This document shows, in pieces, positions 52,743 to 61,691 of a DNA stretch of 64,000 bases (within the stretch, counting starts at the first letter, position 1; each line of letters starts with the position of its first letter). The position numbers and the translations under genes are program-made. Below the pieces are notes generated by a model. That model was given only the letters and a program-made list of their open reading frames with translations, had not been told where the DNA came from and searched no databases. The stretch spans positions 2,418,001-2,482,000 of the forward strand of contig NZ_JAUFQQ010000003.1 of NCBI RefSeq assembly GCF_030409845.1, written 5' to 3'. This DNA comes from Flavobacterium branchiarum (GTDB lineage Bacteria > Bacteroidota > Bacteroidia > Flavobacteriales > Flavobacteriaceae).

Positions 52743-52761
52743 TACTTTGAAATGCAAAGTG
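52743..52761. promoter_or_regulatory. Operator-like inverted repeat, site 3: TACTTTG-AAATG-CAAAGTG
   Basis: One mismatch in the right arm; 17 bases before the ATG of the Coq4-like gene, so it probably controls that gene's promoter. Confidence 0.6.
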
Positions 52762-52777
52762 CTTTTAAACAATAAAC

Positions 52778-53230
52778 ATGAAAGATCTATTAATTGAAAA
52801 ATTGTACGAATGGTCTCGAATTCCTTACCAGAAATACATAAAGAAAAATGCTCCTTGGCAAATAAACAAATCCGAATTACTTGCATTTCCTGAAGATAGC
52901 TTAGGATATGGTTTGGGGGATTTTCTTCATAGGAACAATTTTGACATTCAAGCTAAATTAGAAGATCACGATATCATTCATGTTTTAACCAATACTGGTA
53001 CTACGGTTATAGATGAAATTGGAATGCAATATTATCTTTTGGGCAATGGCAAAAGGAGCCTGTACTTATTTATGGTTATTATATCGGGAACTCCCTTCTA
53101 CCCTACTCAACTCAGTTATTTTATCAAACGGTATAAAAAAGGGAAAAGCGCTATGCCTTTTTATTATTTAGATTTTTCTAAAATGTTATTTACACCTATT
53201 CACTCAATTCAAAAAACTTTTAAAATTTAA
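52778..53230 (+). CDS. Coq4-like protein
   Basis: The 150-residue protein has the Coq4 zinc motif in perfect register: His64-Asp65-x-x-His68, eleven residues, then Glu80 (DHDIIHVLTNTGTTVIDEIG), preceded by FPEDSLGYGLGDFLHRNNF. In mitochondria and proteobacteria Coq4 acts in ubiquinone biosynthesis. Bacteria of this group are known for menaquinone, so here the protein likely has another substrate or a redox/quinone role not yet described. It has its own operator site and is followed at 4 bases by a small membrane protein. Confidence 0.75.
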   Translation: MKDLLIEKLYEWSRIPYQKYIKKNAPWQINKSELLAFPEDSLGYGLGDFLHRNNFDIQAKLEDHDIIHVLTNTGTTVIDEIGMQYYLLGNGKRSLYLFMVIISGTPFYPTQLSYFIKRYKKGKSAMPFYYLDFSKMLFTPIHSIQKTFKI

Positions 53231-53234
53231 AATT

Positions 53235-53543
53235 ATGAAAGACTCAATTAATGAAGAAAAATTTGAAGGAAGATCCTCAACTGAGCTCGCTATTGGATGC
53301 TTTATAATTGGCACCATTCTATTTCTGCTTTTTTTAATATTAAAGACCAATTATATCATTTTACTTTTTGGCTTCTTATTTGTTGTTTTTGCAATATTCT
53401 TAAACGCATTAGTCTTTTTACATCTTGCCTACAGCTATTTTATGCTACCTAATCAAAGAGAATATATAGGTCGAAAAATCTTAATTCTATTATCAAATAT
53501 TCCTATTGCTCTTTTATATTATTCAATGGTACCAAATATTTAA
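53235..53543 (+). CDS. Small three-helix membrane protein
   Basis: The 102-residue protein has a 15-residue polar start, then hydrophobic segments at about 17-37 and 40-66 and one near 83-98 (ILILLSNIPIALLYYSMVP). No family is recognised. It lies 4 bases after the Coq4-like gene and 26 bases before creD, so it is clearly part of the operon. Confidence 0.78.
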   Translation: MKDSINEEKFEGRSSTELAIGCFIIGTILFLLFLILKTNYIILLFGFLFVVFAIFLNALVFLHLAYSYFMLPNQREYIGRKILILLSNIPIALLYYSMVPNI

Positions 53544-53569
53544 TCTATTAATCTTAAAACTACTTTACA

Positions 53570-54925
53570 ATGGAAACAAATGAAACTCCAAAATCGACTT
53601 CAATTTTTCAGTCGAACACTGCCAAAATGGTTATGATTGGCTTACTTACTCTATTTTTGTTAATCCCACTTGAGTATGTAAAAAATTTAATTACGGAACG
53701 CTCTTTTAGACAGAATGATGTGATTTCTGAAATCAATGAAAAATGGGGAGAAAAAGTGTATATCTATGGGCCAATATTAAAAATCCCATATACCTCTTAC
53801 AATGAAACTGTAACTATAAATGAAAAAACGAAAGAAACGGTGAAACAGAAAATAGCATCTACTAAATATGCTTACTTTTTTGCCGAAGAATTAAATATTA
53901 ACTCTAATGTTGATACTAAAATACTAAATAGAAACAATTATGAATCGGCTGTTTTTACCGCTAATATGATGTTCAAAGGTAATTATGTGCAACCTAATTT
54001 TAGTAGTAAAAATATTGCTAATGAATCTATTCAATGGGATAAGGCGACCATTTTAATCAAAACCACAAATTTAAAGAGCATAAAAGAGGAAGTAAAAATA
54101 AAACTCGGGAATACAAATTATGTTTTTGAACCTGTTTATAACTCAACCAAACTTGATGGTACCGAAGCTTTAGAGACCGGCTATATCAATTTAACAACTG
54201 TCCTTTCGGCTCCCAAAACCAATTATAGTTTTGCTATTACTTACAATGGTAGTAAACAAATTAAGCTTGTTCCGATTGGTAAAACTACTAATGTTGAGAT
54301 GAAATCAAATTGGGCATCTCCGAGTTTTACTGGTAATTTCTTGCCTGATGATAAAACTAAAAAGATTAGTGATACTGGATTTACAGCAAATTGGAAAACG
54401 TTGCATATCAATAGAGCATTCTCGCAACAAGCTTTTGATATATTACCTGATTTAAGCTCGTATAGTTTTGGTGTTGACTTTGTAATTCCTGTAGATCAGT
54501 ACCAGCAAAATGAGCGTGCTTCTAAATATGGTTTTCTTGTAATTGGACTTACCTTTTTGATTTTCTTTTTGATTCAAAGTATGAGTAAAATTAGTATCCA
54601 CATTTTCCAGTACTCAATGATAGGTTTGGCTCTTATTATGTTTTATACTTTATTAATTTCGATAACTGAACATAGTAATTTTACCAAAGCCTATATATTA
54701 TCCGGAATTGCTGTTATATCACTTATTACTGCCTATTCATATTCTATTTTAAAAAGCAAGAAGTTTCCATTATTCATAGGAGCTTCACTTACCGGATTAT
54801 ACACTTTTATATATGTAATTATCCAATTAGAAAATTATGCATTATTAGTTGGTAGCGTAGGACTATTTATAATTCTTGCCGCTGTAATGTATTTCTCGAG
54901 AAAAATAGACTGGGGAAATAACTAA
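53570..54925 (+). CDS. creD: CreD-family inner-membrane protein
   Basis: The 451-residue protein has an N-terminal transmembrane segment (about 20-38), a large extracytoplasmic domain with TERSFRQNDVISEINEKWGE and PILKIPYTSYNET, and from about residue 315 five to six transmembrane helices (GFLVIGLTFLIFFLIQ onward). That is the CreD plan. In E. coli creD is the CreBC-controlled gene linked to colicin E2 tolerance and envelope stress. Here it is the last gene of a cluster under a winged-helix regulator, so control differs from CreBC. A strong terminator follows. Confidence 0.9.
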   Translation: METNETPKSTSIFQSNTAKMVMIGLLTLFLLIPLEYVKNLITERSFRQNDVISEINEKWGEKVYIYGPILKIPYTSYNETVTINEKTKETVKQKIASTKYAYFFAEELNINSNVDTKILNRNNYESAVFTANMMFKGNYVQPNFSSKNIANESIQWDKATILIKTTNLKSIKEEVKIKLGNTNYVFEPVYNSTKLDGTEALETGYINLTTVLSAPKTNYSFAITYNGSKQIKLVPIGKTTNVEMKSNWASPSFTGNFLPDDKTKKISDTGFTANWKTLHINRAFSQQAFDILPDLSSYSFGVDFVIPVDQYQQNERASKYGFLVIGLTFLIFFLIQSMSKISIHIFQYSMIGLALIMFYTLLISITEHSNFTKAYILSGIAVISLITAYSYSILKSKKFPLFIGASLTGLYTFIYVIIQLENYALLVGSVGLFIILAAVMYFSRKIDWGNN

Positions 54926-54928
54926 TAA

Positions 54929-54970
54929 AAAAAGCAAAAGCTACTTGAATTAAGTAGCTTTTGCTTTTTT
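54929..54970. terminator. Bidirectional intrinsic terminator after creD
   Basis: The stem AAAGCAAAAGCTACTT / AAGTAGCTTTTGCTTT, 16 bases, has a five-base loop with T-runs and A-runs outside, serving creD and the convergent M28 gene. Confidence 0.92.
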
Positions 54971-54988
54971 ATAAATAGTGAAAGAAAC

Positions 54989-56371
54989 CTATTTTGTTAA
55001 GATTCCGTTTTGATCAATCAAATAGACTAATGAAGCCATTGTTGCTGCTCCTAGTTCTAATTCTCTTTTGTTTATAGCATCGAATGTATCATTTGCAGCA
55101 TGGTGATAATCAAAGTAACGTTGTGAATCTGGTTTTAAACCTGCTTTTACAAGTGGCTTAGAAGACGTTAAATGTCCGATATCTGATCCACTATGCCCTT
55201 TTACGAAACTATGAACCAAATAGGGCTCAAATAAACCTTTGTAGCTTTCTATTTTCTTAAAGTTATCATCGTCTGTTTCAAAAGAAAATCCTCTTGGACT
55301 GAATCCTCCTGAGTCACTTTCTAAAGCAAAAATATGATTCTCTTTATTTTTCTGTGCCATTTCTTCGTACATAGCTCCACCTCTTCCGCCATTTTCTTCA
55401 TTCATAAACAAAACAACGCGAATTGTATTTTTGGGTTTATACCCTAAATTTTTAAGGATACGAACTACTTCCATGCTTTGTACTACTCCTGCCCCATCAT
55501 CATGTGAACCATCTGCTAAATCCCAAGAATCAAGATGTCCTCCAACAATCATAATATTGTCTGGGTTTTCCGTCCCTTTTATTTCTCCAATTACATTATG
55601 TGACAATGCATCTGGTAATTGCTCACAAGATTGCTTGAAATAAAATTTTAAATTTGGATTTCTTTTTAAAGATTTGCTCAATAGCTCAGCACCATTAGTA
55701 CTTATTGCAGCTGTTGGTATGTATTCTGATTTTTGTAAATCACCATAACTTTGTGTACCTGTATGCGGAAAATCATCTAATCTTAAATTCATCGAACGCA
55801 CAATTGTTCCTACTGCTCCAAATTTAGCTGCTTCTTTTGCTCCTGCATATCTTTGATCTACACAACCACCATATGATTTAAAGGTTTCTACGTTTTCAGG
55901 ATCCATTGGTCGGTTAAAGAATACGATTTTACCTTTTACTTTGTCACCTAGCTCATTTAATTCTTTAATTCCTTTTACTTCTATTACTGCAGCAGTAACT
56001 CCTGTTTTTGGTGTAGCTATTGACCCTCCCAATGCAGTAATTGGTACTTCCGTTTTAATTTTATCATCTAAAATATAAGCTGTTTCTTTTTCTCCACGAA
56101 CCCAATGTGGCACCATTACTTCTTGAAGGTACACTCTATCAAGACCGATACTCTCTAATTGATTTTTTGTGTATTCTACTGCCTTAGCTGCATTTGTTGA
56201 ACCCGATAAGCGTCCTCCAATATCATTAGATAGGTATTCTAACCATGTATAACATTTAGCGTTAGTTAAAGCTGATTTGTAAATGGATTTAATATTCTTT
56301 TCATCAGGAGTTTGCGCAAATGCGGTTAATCCACTTAAAAATAGAATAGTTAATAAAGACGTTTTTTTCAT
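54989..56371 (-). CDS. Secreted M28-family aminopeptidase with PA domain
   Basis: The 460-residue product has signal MKKTSLLTILFLSGLTAFAQ. A PA-type insert (about 120-200) lies in the metallopeptidase, whose two-zinc site is visible: GGHLDSWD, HDDGAG, FMNEENGG (catalytic Glu pair), ESDSGG and HHAANDTFD. Family members cut N-terminal residues or dipeptides, e.g. in nutrient scavenging outside the cell. It is monocistronic, with a -7 element (56422-56429) upstream and a shared terminator with creD. Confidence 0.92.
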   Translation of the reverse strand: MKKTSLLTILFLSGLTAFAQTPDEKNIKSIYKSALTNAKCYTWLEYLSNDIGGRLSGSTNAAKAVEYTKNQLESIGLDRVYLQEVMVPHWVRGEKETAYILDDKIKTEVPITALGGSIATPKTGVTAAVIEVKGIKELNELGDKVKGKIVFFNRPMDPENVETFKSYGGCVDQRYAGAKEAAKFGAVGTIVRSMNLRLDDFPHTGTQSYGDLQKSEYIPTAAISTNGAELLSKSLKRNPNLKFYFKQSCEQLPDALSHNVIGEIKGTENPDNIMIVGGHLDSWDLADGSHDDGAGVVQSMEVVRILKNLGYKPKNTIRVVLFMNEENGGRGGAMYEEMAQKNKENHIFALESDSGGFSPRGFSFETDDDNFKKIESYKGLFEPYLVHSFVKGHSGSDIGHLTSSKPLVKAGLKPDSQRYFDYHHAANDTFDAINKRELELGAATMASLVYLIDQNGILTK

Positions 56372-56421
56372 TGGTAATTGGTTTTTTGATTTTAGTTAAC
56401 TTTTAGAAGTTATTTTACTTC

Positions 56422-56429
56422 CAAAAATA
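56422..56429 (-). promoter_or_regulatory. Promoter -7 element of the M28 gene
   Basis: On the minus strand this reads TATTTTTG, matching TAnnTTTG, about 50 bases before the ATG. Confidence 0.5.
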
Positions 56430-56491
56430 AACAAATTTCTCTATATCCATCGTACGTTTTTTTATACGTTTTCTAAAAACAGAAGCTATAA

Positions 56492-58423
56492 TTATTTCAC
56501 TTCTATAATTTCATTTTTTGCACTAATTCCATTCTCATTAAAAGCCTCAATAGTAAAATAATAGTTCGTCCCTTTATCTAAACCTCTAAAATCATAAATG
56601 CTTTCATCGTAAACCATAATGCTATTGTATAATTTATCAGGTGTAATCCCGTAATAGATATTATATCCTATTGCATCTGGTTGCTTTTTCCAACGTATCA
56701 TTGCGTTACGCGAATCTTTAGAGCTTCTATCCACTTTAAACGCTGCAACTGGTTTTGGTTTTTCTAATAATCCATTTCCAAAAACTCTAAAGTCTGATAC
56801 AGCAAATAATCCTGAAGCATTGTGTATGTTTTCCATTTTTATGTAACGTGCCTTTATTGGCTTTGTTAATTCTACATAATCATGTGGCGCATCTTTATCA
56901 TTCTGAGATTTATCTACAACCAAAGTCCAATTTACGGCATCATCAGACATAAATATCTTGTACTGATAATAAATATCCATTGCCTTGTTGTATTGCGTTG
57001 CTTTATGGTCTGCATAGTTTATTTGCAAAGCGTTTATCTGCATTTTTCTACCTAAATCTAGTTGCAACCATTCGCCTGGATTACTCGTTTTTGCTGACCA
57101 ATAGGTTTGAATATTTTCATCTGTTAGATTATCTGCATCGTAGCATATTTTTTCAAAAACTTTTTTCCCGCCGTTGTCAACTCGATGTGTTTGAACTTCC
57201 ATACATTCTTCTGATGAAGAAACAGTTACTGGCTTTTTATATGAAAGTAACATCCATCCTGATGAAGCTCCTTTGGTTTGGTCTCTTTGTTTTGTTGGTA
57301 AAATTATTGGAAAATCACCATATGCAGTGATCGAATACATTACATCATCTTTATCAAATCCTGCCGGAAACATATCGATGCGACGCTCAAAACGATCTTT
57401 TATTGAAATTTTGCAAGTTCCAGTATTCCAGTAATTCCCATAATTATCAGCAAACGTATTTCCGTGTCCTGCTCCTATTACAAATCCCCCAGGTTTATAT
57501 GACATCGGATTGTGCTTTTGGTAAACAAATGGTCCTAATGGATGATTACCTACATGAACTCCATTAGCATAACCTTTGAACTCCGTAGCTGGCGCTCCGT
57601 ATTGCATATAATACTTTCCGTTGTGTTTGGTCATCCAAGCTCCTTCTATGAAATCTCCCCAAGGTGCTGGTTCCATATCATTATTGGGGCCAAAACGTTC
57701 CCATCCGTGTTTTGCAGGATCTAAGCCTACAACTTCTTTTATCTCTCCATACGGACGCTGAATATCTTCTACTTCGGTTGCTGCGTACAATTTTGCATAA
57801 GCTGCTTGATCTCCTACTGGCAACCATGTTTTATAATCAACTTCGGTCCCCACAAGTGGTAATTTTCCGCTTGAGCCATAATACATATAAACTTTTTTAT
57901 CATCATCCTGAAAAATTGCAGGATCCCAAGTTGGCAGTTTTGCATTATCGACATGTCTTAACCATCTACCTGATTTTGGATCAGCTGATTTCCAAACAGG
58001 ATGGTCTTGTTTCCAAGTTGATCCAACATAAAACATTGTATCGTTTACAACCCAAGCTGCTGGAGCACACTGATCGTCATCTCCTGGACGTCTCTGAAAA
58101 CTTCCGTAAACAAATTCCCAATTAGACATATCCTTACTCCAAAAGAAACCGGCTTGATTGGTAGCAAATAAATAGTATTCGCCTTTATAAGTAATAATTA
58201 CTGGATCGGCACTTGAACGACGTGATTCTGGAATCCTGTTATGATTTTCGGTGGTATAGTTGTATCCAATATTTACTGGATTACAATAAGTTGAAGCGGT
58301 CTTATTGGGATCAAACCATTCTGTTTTTCCTAAAAAAGTTGTTTTCGGTTCTGATGTGTGAATTTTACATCCTACCAAAAGTAATAAGACTGCTACTGAA
58401 TATAGTTTATAGCTATTTTTCAT
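56492..58423 (-). CDS. Glycoside hydrolase family 43 lipoprotein with F5/8-type C (CBM32-like) and FnIII domains
   Basis: The 643-residue product has a lipoprotein signal (MKNSYKLYSVAVLLLLVGC). The GH43 five-blade propeller covers about residues 60-380, with Asp in SSADPVIITYKGEYYLF, Asp in LPTWDPAIFQDD and Glu in FIEGAWMTKHN, matching the three acidic residues of the family. A discoidin-like domain follows (about 405-550, SNPGEWLQLDLGRKMQINAL) and a fibronectin type III module closes the chain (about 555-643). GH43 enzymes mostly cut arabinose or xylose side chains; the target here is unknown. The GDPD gene is 35 bases upstream, so the two may be cotranscribed. Confidence 0.88.
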   Translation of the reverse strand: MKNSYKLYSVAVLLLLVGCKIHTSEPKTTFLGKTEWFDPNKTASTYCNPVNIGYNYTTENHNRIPESRRSSADPVIITYKGEYYLFATNQAGFFWSKDMSNWEFVYGSFQRRPGDDDQCAPAAWVVNDTMFYVGSTWKQDHPVWKSADPKSGRWLRHVDNAKLPTWDPAIFQDDDKKVYMYYGSSGKLPLVGTEVDYKTWLPVGDQAAYAKLYAATEVEDIQRPYGEIKEVVGLDPAKHGWERFGPNNDMEPAPWGDFIEGAWMTKHNGKYYMQYGAPATEFKGYANGVHVGNHPLGPFVYQKHNPMSYKPGGFVIGAGHGNTFADNYGNYWNTGTCKISIKDRFERRIDMFPAGFDKDDVMYSITAYGDFPIILPTKQRDQTKGASSGWMLLSYKKPVTVSSSEECMEVQTHRVDNGGKKVFEKICYDADNLTDENIQTYWSAKTSNPGEWLQLDLGRKMQINALQINYADHKATQYNKAMDIYYQYKIFMSDDAVNWTLVVDKSQNDKDAPHDYVELTKPIKARYIKMENIHNASGLFAVSDFRVFGNGLLEKPKPVAAFKVDRSSKDSRNAMIRWKKQPDAIGYNIYYGITPDKLYNSIMVYDESIYDFRGLDKGTNYYFTIEAFNENGISAKNEIIEVK

Positions 58424-58458
58424 CTTTTAATATTTTAGAAATGAGATTGTTTAAAAAT

Positions 58459-59241
58459 CTATTTTTTAACCTTTATTCTTTCTTCCAATAATTCTGGCTC
58501 ATTGGTTGTGATATAATCAAATTTATTTTCAATTATCCAATCCATGTCTGCAACATTATTGACTGTCCAAACATTTAAAGTTATCTTATTATCCTTTGCT
58601 TCTTTTATCCAATCTGGGTGCTTTTTAAATACAGAATAATGATAATCAACACCAGTTATAAAATCTAATTTTACTTCTTTTGGAGATTTATTTCCTTCTA
58701 AATACTGTAATGTAGTTTTAGAGTCTACTTCTCTAATTTGTTTTAGTATTTCATAATCAAAACTGATATAGGAAGTAATTTTTTCTGCTTTGAGGCTCTT
58801 AACTATTTCAACAGCTTTTAAACCAATTTTTCTTCCTCTCTCTTTACTCACTCCCGAGGGTTTTATTTCGCATACCAAAGTAGTATTCTTGTTATTCTTT
58901 TTACCCTCAATTATATATTCTCTCAGAGTAGGTAATTTTTCCCCATTTGAAAGTTTAAATTTGATAAGGTCTGCATAGTTTGTTTCTTCAACAATTAATG
59001 TATTATAATGTGGGTCATGATTTACAACAAGCGAATCATCTGCTGTCATAACAACATCAAATTCTGAACCTGCCCATTTTGAATCTATGGCATGCCTAAG
59101 TGCTGCGATTGAGTTTTCTGGTAAACTGTTTTTTTTCCATGCTCCACGATGTGCAACAATTCCATTTTTAGCAACATTACAAGAAGTGAAAATAAATAGT
59201 ATTAATATAAAAAATACTCGAAATATTTTAATAGTATTCAT
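58459..59241 (-). CDS. Lipoprotein glycerophosphodiester phosphodiesterase
   Basis: The 260-residue product has lipobox TSC at Cys21 after MNTIKIFRVFFILILFIFTS, then the GDPD fold: VAHRGAWKKNSLPENSIAAL (His31-Arg32, Glu42-Asn43), GSEFDVVMTADDSLVVNHDP (Glu60, Asp62 for calcium, His75 catalytic), and the final TNEPELLEERI. These enzymes hydrolyse glycerophosphodiesters to glycerol-3-phosphate and an alcohol. As a lipoprotein it would work in the periplasm or on the surface. It lies between the GH3 operon and the GH43 gene. Confidence 0.93.
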   Translation of the reverse strand: MNTIKIFRVFFILILFIFTSCNVAKNGIVAHRGAWKKNSLPENSIAALRHAIDSKWAGSEFDVVMTADDSLVVNHDPHYNTLIVEETNYADLIKFKLSNGEKLPTLREYIIEGKKNNKNTTLVCEIKPSGVSKERGRKIGLKAVEIVKSLKAEKITSYISFDYEILKQIREVDSKTTLQYLEGNKSPKEVKLDFITGVDYHYSVFKKHPDWIKEAKDNKITLNVWTVNNVADMDWIIENKFDYITTNEPELLEERIKVKK

Positions 59242-59321
59242 TGTATCGAAATTAGGATTTATAATTATTTGAAAAAATTAATAGCTATCGAGTTTCTTAA
59301 GGAACTCTGTATTTTAGTTAA

Positions 59322-59356
59322 AAAAAAGGCCCTTCGAAACCAATACGAAGGGCCTT
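59322..59356 (-). terminator. Intrinsic terminator of the PUL operon (after GH3)
   Basis: The stem AAGGCCCTTCG / CGAAGGGCCTT (59326-59356) is followed by a run of T on the minus strand. Confidence 0.9.
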
Positions 59357-59380
59357 ACACTAATCAATATAACCAACCAA

Positions 59381-61681
59381 TTAATTGATTAACTCAAAAC
59401 TAACTTTCTTGTCTGCATTAGAGTCTCCACCTACGAATATATCGAATTGGCCTGGCTCTGCAATAAATTTTAAATCTGAATTATAAAACTTCAAATCTTC
59501 TACAGAAATTTCAAAATTTACTGTTTGTTTTTGTCCTTTTTTAATGTCAATTTTCTGGAAACCTTTTAGTTCTCTTACTGGTCTTGTAACTGAACCTACT
59601 AAATCTCTTATGTATAATTGAACTACTTCTTTTCCATCAAAATTTCCTGTATTTGTAACATCAACGGTAACATTTAATTTTCCGTTGAAATTCATTTTAT
59701 CAGATGAAATTTTCAAGTTTGAATAGTCAAAAGTTGTGTAACTTAATCCGTAACCAAAAGCGAATAAAGGCTCGTTTCTTTCATCAATAAAGTTAGATCT
59801 GAATTTTTCAAATTTACCTTCTTTGTTTGAAAGTGGTCTTCCTGTATTTTTTTGGTTATAATAAATTGGTACTTGTCCTACATTTCTTGGGAATGTTGAC
59901 GTTAATTTCCCTGAAGGATTCTCATCTCCAAATAAAACATCTGCAATTGCATGTCCTGCTTCACTTCCTGCAAACCAAACATTAAGAATAGCTGGAACAG
60001 TATCGTTTTCTTCTTTTATTACTAATGGACGACCATCAAATAAAACTAAAACAACTGGTTTTCCTGTTTTTAATAATGCTTGTAATAAATCTTTTTGCGC
60101 TTGAGGAATTTCTAAATTAGTTCTACTACTACTTTCTCCACTCATCTCCGCAGATTCTCCTAATGCAGCAACAATTACATCCGATTCATTAGCAACTTTT
60201 AAAGCTTCTGCAAGTAATTCTTCTTTAGTTCTATTATCACGGTGTAATGTTTTACCAAACATTGTTGCATTTGCTTCAAAAGTTGCATCGTAATCTAAAT
60301 TACTTCCTTTTGCATAAAGCACTTTTGTCGATTTACCTGCAACATCTTTGATTCCAGCTAATAATGAAATCGCTGTATCCATGTTTGTAGCAACACTCCA
60401 AGTTCCTGGCATGTTTTCTTTAGCATCTGCCAATGGTCCGATCACAGCAATAGTACCAGACTTTTTTAAAGGCAATAACTGCTTTTCATTTTTTAATAAA
60501 ACCAATGATTGTGAAGCGATTTTTCTAGCTTCGGCTCTATGGCTTGTAGTGAAAATTTCAGTTTTAGCTCTTTTATCATCACAATATCTATAAGGATCTT
60601 CAAACAATCCTAAATCGTATTTTGATTCAAGAATAAGACGTACAGCATTATCTAATTGCTCCATACTTACTTTGTTCTCTGCCAATGATTTTTTTAATGT
60701 AGTAAGGAATCCTTCTCCAACCATATCCATTTCGACACCAGCATTTAATGCCAATGCAGATACCGTTTGCAAATCACCCATTCCGTGGTCAATCATTTCA
60801 GGAATTCCTGTATAATCTGTAACAACAAATCCTTTAAAACCCCATTCTTTTCTTAAAACATCCGTCATAAGCCATTTACTTCCTGTTGCTGGAATTCCAT
60901 CAACTTCATTAAAAGAAGCCATAACCGAACCTACACCTGCATCTATAGCTGCCTTGTAAGGAGGAAAGTACTCATTGTACATTCTTATTTTACTCATATC
61001 AACTGTGTTGTAATCACGACCTGCTTCTGGCGCACCATACAAAGCAAAATGTTTTACACATGCTAATAGCGTATTATTCTTAGAAAGGTCGTTTTGTTGG
61101 TAACCGTGAACCATTGCTTTTGCAATTTCACTTCCTAAAAACGGATCTTCTCCTGAACCCTCAGATACTCTACCCCAACGTGGATCACGTGAAATATCTA
61201 CCATAGGAGAAAAAGTCCAGTTAATACCATCAGCACTAGCTTCTTTCGCAGCAATTTGAGCACTTCTTTCTATTGCCTTCATATCCCATATACAAGATAA
61301 TCCTAAAGGAATAGGGAAAGTAGTTTCGTAACCATGAATAACGTCCATACCAAAAAGCAATGGAATTTTCAATCGGCTTTTTTCAACTGCTATTTTTTGT
61401 ACTTCTCTAATCTTCTTAACGGATTTAATATTGAATAATCCACCTACTTTACCTTCTTCAATATTTTTAGCAACATTAGAACTATTAGCTTGACCAGTTG
61501 TTATATCTCCTGAAGTAGGTAAATTTAACTGTCCGATTTTTTCATCTACTGTCATTTTTGACATTAATTCTGAAACGAACTCTGATCTTGGCTTAATTTT
61601 CACCGTTTTTTTGACTTCTTTCTTTTGAGCGTAACTCAAAAAAGTACATCCTAAAAAGAGTATTACTAATTTGTTTTTCAT
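59381..61681 (-). CDS. Glycoside hydrolase family 3 beta-glucosidase
   Basis: The 766-residue product has signal MKNKLVILFLGCTFLSYAQ. The N-terminal GH3 barrel shows GMDVIHGYETTFPIPLG, WTFSPMVDISRDPRWGRVSE and GFVVTDYTGIPEM with the nucleophile Asp; the second domain holds GESAEMSGESSSRTNLEIP with the acid/base Glu, and a fibronectin-like C-terminal domain completes the usual three-domain plan (BglX-like length). It removes terminal beta-linked glucose from oligosaccharides in the periplasm. It is the last gene of the SusD-GH144-esterase-GH3 operon, 10 bases after the esterase. Confidence 0.93.
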   Translation of the reverse strand: MKNKLVILFLGCTFLSYAQKKEVKKTVKIKPRSEFVSELMSKMTVDEKIGQLNLPTSGDITTGQANSSNVAKNIEEGKVGGLFNIKSVKKIREVQKIAVEKSRLKIPLLFGMDVIHGYETTFPIPLGLSCIWDMKAIERSAQIAAKEASADGINWTFSPMVDISRDPRWGRVSEGSGEDPFLGSEIAKAMVHGYQQNDLSKNNTLLACVKHFALYGAPEAGRDYNTVDMSKIRMYNEYFPPYKAAIDAGVGSVMASFNEVDGIPATGSKWLMTDVLRKEWGFKGFVVTDYTGIPEMIDHGMGDLQTVSALALNAGVEMDMVGEGFLTTLKKSLAENKVSMEQLDNAVRLILESKYDLGLFEDPYRYCDDKRAKTEIFTTSHRAEARKIASQSLVLLKNEKQLLPLKKSGTIAVIGPLADAKENMPGTWSVATNMDTAISLLAGIKDVAGKSTKVLYAKGSNLDYDATFEANATMFGKTLHRDNRTKEELLAEALKVANESDVIVAALGESAEMSGESSSRTNLEIPQAQKDLLQALLKTGKPVVLVLFDGRPLVIKEENDTVPAILNVWFAGSEAGHAIADVLFGDENPSGKLTSTFPRNVGQVPIYYNQKNTGRPLSNKEGKFEKFRSNFIDERNEPLFAFGYGLSYTTFDYSNLKISSDKMNFNGKLNVTVDVTNTGNFDGKEVVQLYIRDLVGSVTRPVRELKGFQKIDIKKGQKQTVNFEISVEDLKFYNSDLKFIAEPGQFDIFVGGDSNADKKVSFELIN

Positions 61682-61691
61682 TCTATTGTTT

